Part shown: piece by piece, positions 1 to 10,525 of the stretch
How the letters are laid out: each line of letters begins with the position of its first letter
Position numbering within the stretch: position 1 is the first letter of the stretch
Assembly (NCBI GenBank): GCA_951802195.1
Contig: OX637621.1
Span: 992,001-1,056,000, forward strand
Length of the DNA stretch: 64,000 nt
DNA from: Tausonia pullulans
Lineage: Eukaryota; Basidiomycota; Tremellomycetes; Cystofilobasidiales; Mrakiaceae
Reading direction: 5' to 3'
Program-made: the position numbers and the translations under genes
The notes under the pieces: generated by a model
Told to the model about the DNA's origin: nothing
Database searches by the model: none
Seen by the model: only the letters and a program-made list of their open reading frames with translations

Positions 1-402
1 ATGGAGGGGTGTATGTGGAGGCCCTAGTTGGCGATGGAGCGAGGAACAATTGAGGAGGGAAGGACGAGGTACTCGACGCTGATGCTGGTGGACAAGAGCG
101 ACGAGACGATGGCTTGCGGGCGGCCAAGGGCGAGAGCGCGGACGCATGGTCAGCGAGGCCCCCTTGACGACGACGACTCACTACCTCCTCAAGGTTATTC
201 TGAATACACATCAAAGCTCCCCAGTTTCTCCACTTCATCTAAATAGCAAACACATGCCAATATGTTTCGGTTGGCAAGGGAAAGAACCATGTCCCCGCAC
301 GGGCCTCACTTTCGGCGTGTCGCCCGTCCTTTTGCTCCTTCTATTGGGCCTCTTGTCTCTCTCGACCGCCGCCTCTTCGTCTCTTAAATAGACAGTAGAG
401 AC
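1..402. other. Left edge and upstream region, no gene assigned
   Basis: I see no supportable gene here. Short open frames exist on both strands, including a minus-strand frame from an ATG at 147 that runs off the left edge, but none resembles a known protein. The stretch before 403 probably serves as promoter and leader of the plus-strand gene that follows. Confidence 0.4.
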
Positions 403-3400
403 ATGTCCAAGCAGCAGATAAACCGCAGGCCGCCGGCCTCCCCATTTAGCTTGGCTCGCACCGAGGTCCTCAAGGCTCCCGTCCAGGACCTTCTCTCTCC
501 TCCACGAAGGTCCGTCTCTGCTGCTGTCTACTTTGAGAGATCCCGGAGTTGACTGCCTGCTCAGCCCTCTTCTCATCCAGCATCTTGATACAGCTATCCT
601 TTCTCAAGGTCAGGGAGCGAGCTCGTCGGCTCTGGCAGATCAGTACTCTCTTCTCGCCGCTATCCTCAAGCGACTGGCCGCTCTCGTCCGACAGCCCGAC
701 TCGATGGCGATGGTTTGGCCCATTGTCGAACCGTTCATTCAGGACCGCCTCGCCCTGATTGGAGACCGCCTCTGGAATGGTGTCGAGACCTCTCTGACCG
801 GCGCTTCACAGTGTGTCGAGAATCTGGTCTCGTTGTCGCGCGCTCTGTCTGGCACCACGGACGACGCATCATCTTCGCCACTCCTCTCTGCCTTGTTCCA
901 GCGCGCTCTCTCATCAACCCTCCGCACCAAGGCCTCCGTTCAGATCCTCACCGCCGTCCTTCCTTCCCTCCCGACCGGCGAGCGACTTCAGCGCCTCGCC
1001 CCAGATCTCCTTGACCGCCTTCTCGCCCGGTCGATGGACAGACATCTTGTCCTCCAGCAGGGCAAGCTCCTCGCCGCCTACCTCGCTCAGTATCTGGAGG
1101 GCACTACCGAAGAAGATGCGTGCCTTCTCCAAAACAATCTGGCTCAGCGCGTCGTCCGACAACTCCTCGTCGTCGATGGAGACAGTGATGACGCAGACGA
1201 CGGCAACCTCTCCACGAGCCGAACCAACCTCGTTCAGCAGGCACTCCCCCCGCTCCTCCCTGTCCATTCGACTTTCCTTCGCGCCCTTCTTGCCGCGCTT
1301 GACAACGTCGATGGGGCGGTCCCTGGTCGGGAGGAGGCTTCCCTCGCGTTGTTGGCCCTTGCATCCCGGGCAGGACTCTGCACGCCCGTCGGCGAACCGC
1401 TCTCGGATGAGGACGAGCGCAAGGGCCTGCTTGCTCTTCCACTAGAAAGGCTTCGGCTGGCGCTGGCTCACCCGAGCCTCAGCGTGCGTCTTGCAGCGCT
1501 CACACTCGTGGCTGAAAGGTCAGGCACTGGAGTCTGTCTCGTCGAAGGCGAGATCGCGCTCGTCAAAGAGTTTCTCGAGGGCGATATCAGCGTCAATGAG
1601 AACGAGTGAGTGTTGATTTCGTCGAAGGGGACTCTAAACCATCAGCTAACATGTCCTCTTACTTGACCCAGAGCCCGCGTTCGTCACTTTGCTGCGCTCC
1701 TTCTCGGGAAATTCCTTCAGCGCTGACCTGTTTGCCCTGACTCTAGAATCCCATTGTGATCAGGATTCAAAAGATTCTCCTCCGTGTGCGCTCCTCCTCA
1801 AACACAGTCGTCCGCTCCATCATCAAGGTTGAAGGCTTCCAAAACCTAACGGCTGAAGAGGAGCGCTCGCTTAGCGGGCTCAAGGAGAGGCTCGCGCGCT
1901 CGAAGAACTTTGTCCAGGTGCGGCCGAGCACCATCCATGTCTGAGTTGAAAGGTCACTGATCAATCACCCTGTACTTCCTGCCTGTTCCAGTGGCTTGCC
2001 GATTTCCTCACCGCCCAGCTCCGCCCTGGTGCAACCTTCCCACGGACGCTCCTCTCCCTTCGACTGCTCCGTCTTCTCACCGACCTCGGTGCCTTCATCG
2101 ATGTTACCCCTTCTCCATCTCCGTCCTCTGGCGCCACCGCCACTCAGTCTCCCTTGACTTTTCCGTTCGATATACGATTTTTCACCGTCGACGGGTCCAC
2201 TACTCAGCGGCTGCTTCGCACCCTTCTCTCGACCTTCCCAGAGCTTAGGGTTTTTGCGCTCGAGCTGTGGGTGGCCGCTTTTCTCCTGTTGCGTATCACC
2301 TTTCTCATGCTAATCTTACTTCTTCGATCAGCCTCGAGCGCGCGACTCCCCGCCCTCCCGGTCTTGAGACTCCCACCCAAATACAGGCACTCGAGCGCGC
2401 TGCCCTCGAGGGCCCTCTCGCTAATCCGCGCGGATCCGAGTCTCACGCGGGAGCTCTTGCTTTTCGTCTTGTCCTTGGATTACGGTTCGGCCGGTTGGCC
2501 AGCGGCGGCCAAGTTGACGTTGCCGGACAGGTCCAGTTCGTTGAGTCTCTTCTCGATACGCTGGACGCTCGCCTTGCTCTTGCGCGGGGACAAACCCTCC
2601 TTCGCGCGGCTGCGAGCGAGCCACTTCACGGGTTTCTTCAGGCGCTACAGGAAATCCTCGCGCTTGTAGATCTTTCTGCTTCCTCATCAGAGGGGACAAA
2701 TCCGTGGCCGGCGGTCTTTTCTCGTGCGCGGAAGACCGTCGGCGAAGTTTGGGACCGGACGAGGGACGTGCTGTCGTCCTCTGTTGAAGGGGAGCTTGCA
2801 GAGGGCGACCGCGGGGCGGTTGTGCCTGACCATGAGGAGGCAAGGACTCTTGCTCTGCTTGGAGGCGGGGCTGGTGATGAGGGGGACGAAGTGAGCGCCA
2901 AGCTAGGTCTCAGTCACCAGGTCATCCTGTCGTGGGCATGGAGAGCAATTAAAGAGGCTGCGTGAGTGCCGGATCTCTCCAGATAAAAATCGCGCTTCTC
3001 GACACTGATACATCCGATCTACCTCCACAATCAATTTACAGTGCTCTCCTCGCCACACTCTTCACTCTCCCCCTCGCTACCAAGGATCAGGTCTTCTGGA
3101 CCGCCTTGGAGGTTGACTCGGCGGGCAAGCTCTTCCTCGCCCTCCTGACCGAGATCCGCCATCCGGGCGCCTTCCTTGCCATCTACCCGGCCTACGTCTC
3201 GCTCGTTGCCTCTCTCGTCCCTGCTCGCCCAACATCAGGCGTCCCCTCTATGTCCATCCCGGTGGATCTTGCAAAACTACCTGCTAGGTGGCTCGACCGT
3301 TCCCTTGAAGCACTCAACGTACAGCACCACACGGCTGGCAGGCGGTCTGCAGGTCTACCGTTCGCGGTGCTGTCGGTACTTCAGGGTGACCCGAGTCTGG

Positions 3401-5929
3401 CGGCGGGAGCATTCGACCGGTTGCTCGCGTTCTCGAGTGGCGTGGGCCAGAGCGCCGAGGTCCGCGTTACGGGGATGAACACGCTTCAGGTCGTCCTCTC
3501 GGACGCGCGCTTCGCTCACCTCTTCCCGAGATTCTTTGAGCAAGCCGTCATTCTCTCGCTTGATGCGCTTACCTCTACTGAGTGAGTCAGCATTGCAAGA
3601 CCATCGAGACGAGACGAAGCCGCTGACAATCGTACACCTCAATTTCTAGTTGGGCGGGTCAGTTCAGCTCTCATCAGCGCGTACTTTCCAGTTCTGAGGC
3701 ATGCTGACATCCTGTTTCAGTCCGTAATGCTGGTCTCCTCCTAATGGGCTCCCTCCTCCGCAAGGCCTTCACTCAGAAGACGCAGCAGGCCGGAGATCGG
3801 GCCGCCACAGCGAATGCCAGCACCGGCGCTCTCTTCGGTCGTCCTCCTTTTGGTGCCTGGTTCGGACGGTACCCGCGCCTTCTCCCGCTTTTCCTCGAGC
3901 GGCTCGAGTCATTTGATCCGGCCAAGGACGATGTAGGTCTTCGTCTGCTCTCGCCGTAATCATCGGACATAGCTGAGCAGTGATACCCTCTTCTCTTTCC
4001 AGCTTTCGACCGCCGGTGGCTCCATCTTTGCCGTCCTCCAGGCGCTCTCCAACCTCCAAGCCTCCGACACCTCGGGCGATACCATGGTCGATGCATCCCA
4101 GCAAGCCTTCGAGCGTGCCCTCCGTCTGCTTGTCAGCAGCCGCCAGCTCGACATCCGCGAGGCCGCTGCGTATTCCCTTCCAGCCGTTGTTCCTCGCGCC
4201 CGACTCCATGCCACCCTTTGTGAGATCCTCTCTGGGTCGCTCAGTGCTCGCCAGAACGAGAGGCACGGCCGACTTCTCCAGTTGGAAGTTCTGCTTCGTC
4301 AGGTCGGGATCTATGACGATCAGGCAGCCGTCCGCAACTTTTCTCGTGAGCTTGCGGCTGCTAGTGGAGCGCTTCTCGAGGCGAATCGGTGCGCGCCGAC
4401 CGCAGCTCTCTACCTCGACGTCGTTCGAGCGCTTGTCGAGGGCTCAGCCGCTACCGAGGTAGACGGTCTCTCAGCCGTCCACGCCTGGTGCGAACGATAC
4501 CTGAGGAAGCTCAAATGCTCCAAGGACTCGTCTATTACTGGAGCCACGAGGGAGCCAGGCGCCGACCGTCTCGACCTCGCAGCGGCTCGACTCGTCCTTG
4601 CCCGTTTGAGGCAGTCAGAAGGTCGCGAGCCATCCATCGCTGCGAACCTCACTGGCCATTTCCTCCGCTCTTCTATGGAGGAGGTGTGCGAGGTCGCTCT
4701 CCTTCAAGTCCTCGATGCCTCCGACAACGACGTCCTCCGGTCCCAAACGGTTATTTCAGAGTCCATCGCGGCGCTTGCGTTTGATCGGTCCGCGTCCCAA
4801 AGGGTGCGGCAGGCTGCACTCGCTTGTCTCGGGGCGTCATCGTTTTCTTCGTCCTCCTCCATACCGGCCGGTTTGACGTGGGAGGCGCTGGTAGAGGATT
4901 ATACGACGTCGACTGTTCAGCCTTTCAAGGAGCTCGTCCTGCCGCTACTCGGGGCACTGATTGTCGCAAAGGTAAGCGTTCTCCTTCCCTTGATTTCTCG
5001 CGTTTCTTGGGCAGTCTTCTCTGACTCGCCTTTCGTCGTCCCAGAAGGACGACTTCTTATCTATCGAGGGTCGAGTTGAACGGTGGCTGGCAATTCTTGA
5101 GGAGACCTCGGATGAGGCACAGGTCTGTCTTCCCACCTCGAGCTGATGATGAGTGCGTCTGGCTGATTTTCTGTTGCTGTTCGCCTTCCACAGTCCAATG
5201 ATTTTCGCTCGGCTTCCATTCTCTCCCTCTCTCTCGCCCCTCGAAACCTCCTCTTTCCCTCTCCTTCCTCTTTCTCATCTTCGACGTCCTCTCGTCGACT
5301 CCCCTACGCTCTCCGGCTCCGCACCCAAGCGCTCGTGCTCCGTCTCCTCCAAGACGACTCCTCCCACATCCGCGCCTTGGCCGCCCAGCTCGCTGGCTCT
5401 GTCGTTGCCCTTCGCGTTCACGGCGGAGGAGGCATGGCTGGCGCGGCGGCGAGGGCTGCGTGGTGGCGGTTCATGGAGGCGGACGTCGGCGGCAGTGGCG
5501 GTGAGGAGCAGAGCTGGATTGCCTGGCTCGTTGCGCGGTTGATCGATGATGGCGAGGACAAGGCTGAGGTGCAGCACCGGACGGCGGCCAACAAGGGAGC
5601 AGTGCTGTTCGAGAAGGAGCGACCGAATTTTTTCATTGAGCCGGAGGTGAGATTGTTATGTGGTCTGTATCTCTTTTGGTTATTTGCGTGCACTGACGTT
5701 GTTCTTGCAGCTTGACATCGTCTCTGCATCTTTGGCGCTTGGTCGAGCAGTGCAAGGTCAGCCTGGGCTTCTGCTTTCCCTGCCACCGCAGAAGCAGAGA
5801 GTGGAGGAGGAAGAGGAGGAGGAGGAGGAGGAAGAGCGAGGTTTTGCTTTCTTTGTCGAGGAGAAGAAGGAGCATCTGCGGGCGCTGAGGCGCAAGGGTC
5901 TCAGGGAGGCTGTCCTTGCAACTGCTTGA
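403..5929 (+). CDS. TRM732: THADA/Trm732-like HEAT-repeat protein (DUF2428)
   Basis: Large alpha-helical protein of the THADA/Trm732 family. In yeast, Trm732 partners the methyltransferase Trm7 for 2'-O-methylation of the tRNA anticodon loop at position 32. The family-typical DUF2428 block is visible around 2900-2962 (ILSWAWRAIKEAA, matching the conserved WR-x-KE segment). A late motif near 5605-5640 (VLFEKERPNFFIEPE) fits the C-terminal THADA region. Leucine/alanine-rich helices before and after look like HEAT/ARM repeats. One well-supported intron is 1606-1671; others lie near 1720-1763, 1918-1990, 2960-3040, 3600-3720, 3935-4000, 4972-5043, 5120-5192 and 5646-5710. The start is uncertain: the ATG at 403 must be joined to the long frame that is open from about 539, and I could not find a clean splice for that step. 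A glutamate-rich run sits near the C-terminus (about 5800-5840). Confidence 0.72.
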
Positions 5930-6090
5930 AGTTTGAAGATGTGCGATTTGGTGCAGAAAGAGCAGAAGAGCATGGGCCTTTCATGAGACAGGTCGCATCC
6001 AGCGTTTTCACGAGCGGCCGGCCCCGACAACAGACGCAAAGAGAAAGGAGCCCCTTGGACCGCCATTGCATGCGACCTCGCCTCGTCCCC

Positions 6091-8442
6091 ATGGCCTACA
6101 ACCGACCTCCCTCGGGCTACAGGCCCAGCTACGACGCCAGCAACCAGCAGGATCGGTGCGTTCACGACCATCGCTTTCCTCTCTCGCCAACGGCCGTTGT
6201 CCCCGCTCAGCCCGGGCTCTTGTCCGACTCTCTTCTCCTCCCTTCCCCCTCGTCATTGTCTGCACGCACCTCTTTGTCTGTTGTCGTGTGAAGTGAGTAC
6301 CTTCACACAGCCGTGATCATCTCGGGTCCAGATAGGGAGGGTGTGTTGACTGACGCTGCTAAGGGGTTCTCTCTTCAGCGGACAGATATGACCCTCGCGC
6401 ATCGTTCTACAACACATCTTTCTACGACTACAACGCGCGGTCGCCCTACCAGGACCAGCATTCCTCCGAGCACCAGTATCACCCTTCATATTATGGTGGG
6501 TGGTCCGCTCAGCGGCCACCGCCGGTTGACTTCTCTCGTCCGTCTCCTTCGCACTTCGCCGCCGGAGGAGGCGGCAGCCACATCCGTTTCGACTCATACG
6601 GGTCCCAGCAGCAACAACGGGATGGTAGCAGTGGCTGGGGCGGCCACCAGCAGCAGCCTCAGAATAGCCGGAGGTATGACGAGAACAGCTCTTACTACGC
6701 ACGACGTCGAGACTACCTGCAGGAGCCGCACTACGCGTATAGCCACCAGCAGCCGCAGCCTTTCCCGGATCAGTCGCACGCGTCGTCGACCCAAGGTCCG
6801 GCGTCATATGGCTCCTCGTCCTACCCCTCGTCGTCCGCGGGCTACGACTCTTGGGGGCGCCCAAGCATTTATGATAGTGGTCCTGGCGCCTATGAGCAGC
6901 AGCACCAACACCAGCCACAGCCACCAATGCGCGCGTACTCGTTGTCGCGTCAGCCCAACTGGCCCGACCATCGCAGCCAGCAGCAGTCGGACAAATCGCA
7001 GCAGCAGCACTCTCGTCCCTCCCCTCAGCGCTCAAGGCAGTCCAACTCGCCCCGACAAGGGGGATTACCTCCATCCCCGAGAAAACCACGCCGGATGAAA
7101 CCGACGGCCGAGTACGAGGAGCTCATGGTCAAGCCGAGCTTACGGCTCGAGACCCCGACGGTTACGAAGAAGCTCCTTTTGCTTGACCTCAACGGGACGC
7201 TTCTGTGCCGACCCAAGACGCAGAACCTTCAGTCATTCCGCCGGAGACCCTATGTCGGCGCGCTGCTTGAATACCTTGCGCAGGCTTGGGAGGCGAGTGG
7301 AGGGTGCTTGCTGTTCCGGTCGACTCATTGCTAAAACGTGCTTTGACAGGTCGGCGTCTGGAGCTCAGCTCAGCCGGGGAACGTGGCAAGTATGACGAAA
7401 GAGCTGGGCCTTGGGTCGGAAAAGAACCCTATCATTATTCAGTGGGCAAGAGACACGCTGGGTCTCTCCAGAGAAGAGTATAGTAAGTCCTCACGTCAGA
7501 CCCGCCTGTTGCTTGGCTTTAATCATCATATTCCGTCTCCCAGACCAGAAGAGCGTCACCATCAAAGATCTCGACGTCATCTTTGCCCACCTCAACAAGC
7601 AGCCAGCTTCGTCATCGCGGATTGAGCCCTACTCGCCGCGCAACACGCTCCTTCTCGACGACAGCCACATCAAGACGTCGTGCCAGCCGTACAACCACCT
7701 TCCTGTGCCAGACTTTACGCTCGCCCTCTCGGTCACCTCAGCACGGGCGCTCCTCGACGGGATACCTAACGCGTCCAATCCGGACGAGATCACCATCGAA
7801 GAGGACGAGGATGAGGGGGGCGCAGACGCCAGCCTTTCGGTTGCAGATGAGACCCCGATCTTGGTCGAGACCTTTGAGCTTGATCGTTCGCTTCTGGGCG
7901 TCGTTGGGATCCTCGAGCGGGCGCGTGGTGAAGAGTCGCTTGTTGGTTGGGTTCACAGTGGTGGGCTTGTACCTGACCTCGACGACCCTGAGGGCTGGGC
8001 TGCGCAAGTTTCAGCGGAGGAGAGCGAGGAAAAGCCGTCGTCAGTAGCAGCAAACGACAAGAAGAAGAAGGTCCACAAGAAGAAGGCCCGACGAGCGGCA
8101 GAAAGGGCGGGTCCAGCCCTTTCATTATCATCTCCTCTTCCTCCAACATCCTCGTCATCATCGTCCTTATCCTCTTCTCCTACGAATGAGCCTCCAATTA
8201 CACCCCTTACGCCTTGGTACACCTCGCCTAGGCACTTGGCTTTCTGGACGGCTCGGGGCGTCGCCGAGCTCGAGCGTAGGGGAATAGCCGTGGAGCACTC
8301 AATGGATTTAACGTTCCTCAACCAGCTCGGTTTTGGACGGCCGCGCTCGGAGCAGGAGGACCGGAAGAGGGCAGAAGCGAAGGAGAGACGTCGGACGGAG
8401 CGAGCCAACGCAAGAAGCCGAAGCAGGGAGCCTCAGGCGTAA
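6091..8442 (+). CDS. FCP1/NIF-type HAD phosphatase with prion-like N-terminus
   Basis: Protein with an FCP1/NLI-interacting-factor (HAD) fold. Catalytic motif I reads LLLLDLNGTLL (about 7174-7206), so the usual second Asp of DxDxT is Asn; this makes phosphatase activity uncertain. Later HAD parts follow: VGVWSSAQPGN at 7350 and LLLDDSHIKT near 7650. Residues 1 to about 340 form a low-complexity region rich in Gln, Tyr, Ser and Gly (repeated SYGS, QQQQ, GYDS). The C-terminus is basic with coiled-coil-like R/E repeats. Exons: 6091-6155, 6386-7292, 7350-7482, 7544-8442. Intron 2 (7293-7349) starts with GC, not GT, and keeps frame at phase 0. The start ATG (MAYNRPPSGYRP) fits the Tyr/Ser composition of the next exon. 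Fungal relatives with DLNGT are known to me only as uncharacterised FCP1-domain proteins. Confidence 0.8.
7293..7349 (+). other. GC-AG intron
   Basis: A 57-nt intron with donor GAG|GCGAGT and acceptor CAG. Splicing is phase 0 and joins LAQAWE to VGVWSS, a continuous HAD-domain core; reading through gives a stop. The donor is a consensus GTGAGT with its T changed to C. Confidence 0.8.
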
Positions 8443-8892
8443 GGCGGGCGCTTAGGGAGGAATGGAACTGTACTGGGCGAATTGCAGCTATACTTGATGT
8501 AGATCTTCTGTCCACTTATACTATATGCATCGAGGTCGAGAGGGCGAGAGGGCGAGACACACCGGAGAGTGAGCGGGCGTTCATTGCTCGGCTACCTCCG
8601 AAAGCAATTGGCTTCTTCCAGTCTGGCGATGCAGGGTGGCTCTCGTCAACTCTACGACAGAGACTTAGGAAGTACCGATCGCTGCACGAGAGACGGATTG
8701 ACCATTCCCAGACGGCGCCGGTAATGGACTTAGAGGAGAGGAACAGAGCAGTGAGAGCATTGGGTCAGCAGTACCTTGCTGACGCCCCTCCACCGGGCTC
8801 GCTCGCCCTCCTCGGATGACCGAAGCCGAGGTGACAGTACATACGTCTCACCCCAACTGTATCCCACCTCTTCCCCTCGCCACTACTTTGCC
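8443..8892. other. Intergenic spacer
   Basis: This holds the 3' end of the phosphatase gene and the promoter/leader of the F-box gene. A short GAGAGGGCGAGAGGGCGAGA repeat lies near 8539. I see no gene. Confidence 0.5.
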
Positions 8893-10525
8893 ATGCCCGC
8901 CCTTCTGAATCTTCCCCCAGAGGCAAGTCCGCCATGGAGACATATCGACTTCGACGCGGCTAACAACTTGATCCGCCTTACAGATTCTCTTCGACGTGAT
9001 CCTCCAGTTGCCGTCTCTGCGAGACGTCGCGTCCTTCGCCCAGACGGCATCTTTTCCCGCCAACCTCATCTACGGGCCAGCGTCGGAGACGAGTCTCTGG
9101 AGGGAGCTCTACCTCTGCCACTTCGACGATCCACGCAAGACCGGCTGGGCACTCCATGGCCCGGACGCCTTCGACATCCAGCCCATTGCCTGGAGAAAGG
9201 AAGCCCAGAGAACGGTCCACGCTCTTGAGGACTGGACAAAGGGCAAGTTGGTGACGATGGTGTCTAACGTGATTCCCCGCTTGAAACTTTTCTCTGCTCG
9301 CGTCGTCGAAGGAGCTGACTTCGCTCGCTTGCGCCTGCGAAAATGTAGCAGAAACGCGCAACTGCAAGCGTTGAGAGCCTCGCTCGTCTGCTCTTCACCG
9401 CCATCACTTCGCCCTTGCCCTCTCTCAACGTTCTCCTACTCTCTGCTGGTCCACTGCCAATCGAACCTCTCGCATTCCCGCGGTCGCTCAATGAGCCGAC
9501 GCACCGACTGCTCTTCGCGCTCTCCATTCATCTCAACTCGCCTTGCCAGCACTTCACCGAGGACACTCTCGCCCCTGCACGCGAGGTCGCCTACAGCCAT
9601 CGCTTGTCTCGTGGTCCGTTCGACCCTGTAACGGGGATGGTCGACTGGGAGGGCCTATACTGCCTCTGGCTTATCATGACAGAGAACGTTCGTCGCGCGC
9701 GGCGAGAGGATGTCATGTGGCGCCAGAATGCCGGGGAGATGCCTTGGGCTGCCGACGAGGATGTTCGACCGACAGGTCTGCCCCGAGAGATCTGGACAAG
9801 CACCGACGAAAAGCTTTGGGACTGGGCAGGGATTGGAGGGGAATGGGTACGCGGTTGTTTATCGCGATTGAATGAGGTTCAGATCTCGAAAGGCTGATCA
9901 GGATGCTCTGATGTTGTCTCTTTAGGCTGGGACATACGCGTTTATTGACCAACACGACTACATCGCTTTCAACCTCGGCGGTGCCGACAGGCCCTCACTA
10001 CGAGGCTACGAGGAAGCGGTTAGTGTCGCGAGCCTGCCAAAGCTGTTTTCTCCCACTAAGATTCCCTCTTCTCTCGCTCACAGATCGGGGATGTCATGGC
10101 CTTGAGCCTCGTCCCAAAACCGACCATGCGGCCGTCCAAAATTGCCCGTACTCCTCCGCCGATTCCCTTTGTGGGCCACGCGAGCAACCCAGGCGCGATG
10201 GTTCATGGGACTGTCCGTCTGACGCCAGATGATCCGCCGCAAGTGCGGGTGATGATGGTCATTGCCTGTGAGTCTTACTTGTCGTCTTTAAGGCGACGTG
10301 CCCTACTAATCCTGTTCTGGTTTTCTAGACGGAGGTGCCGACCGATGGAGGCTGGAGGGTGTCATCGTCGGAGGAGTGCAGCCACGAGGCAGGGGGTTCT
10401 TTGGAACTTGGGGCGAGTGCGAGCCCATGAGGCACAGCGTGAGTTAATTGGACTAGAAGAATCATGGACGCATGCTGACATGCCCTATAGCCTAGTGGAC
10501 CGTTCTACTACTGGAAGAAGGGATG
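8893..10525 (+). CDS. F-box-like protein
   Basis: Probable substrate-adaptor F-box protein of the type expanded in basidiomycetes. The N-terminus MPALLNLPPE joins ILFDVILQLPSLRDVASFAQT, a degenerate F-box (LP-x-E-I-LF-x-I-L). A W-rich C-terminal half follows (LWRELYLCHF, WEGLYCLWLIM, YAFIDQHDYIAFN) and ends GPFYYWKKG, an ending I associate with this basidiomycete group. Exon 1 is 8893-8922. The first intron (8923-8983) is GC-AG (donor GAG|GCAAGT). Further introns: about 9247-9346, 9846-9925, 10018-10083, 10267-10329 and 10438-10491. The ATG at 8893 is chosen because it leads directly into the F-box in frame. The target is not predictable from sequence. Confidence 0.7.
8923..8983 (+). other. 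GC-AG intron
   Basis: A 61-nt intron with donor GAG|GCAAGT and acceptor CAG. It joins MPALLNLPPE to ILFDVILQLP, the F-box helix, in phase 0. This is the second GC donor within 1.7 kb. Confidence 0.8.

Noticed and set aside
1-246. Small open frames at the left edge as a gene end
   Set aside because: No family match, no splice support, and composition like flanking non-coding DNA.
6253-7089. Minus-strand open frame opposite the prion-like region
   Set aside because: Antisense shadow of a low-complexity coding region; the plus-strand reading joins properly to the HAD domain.
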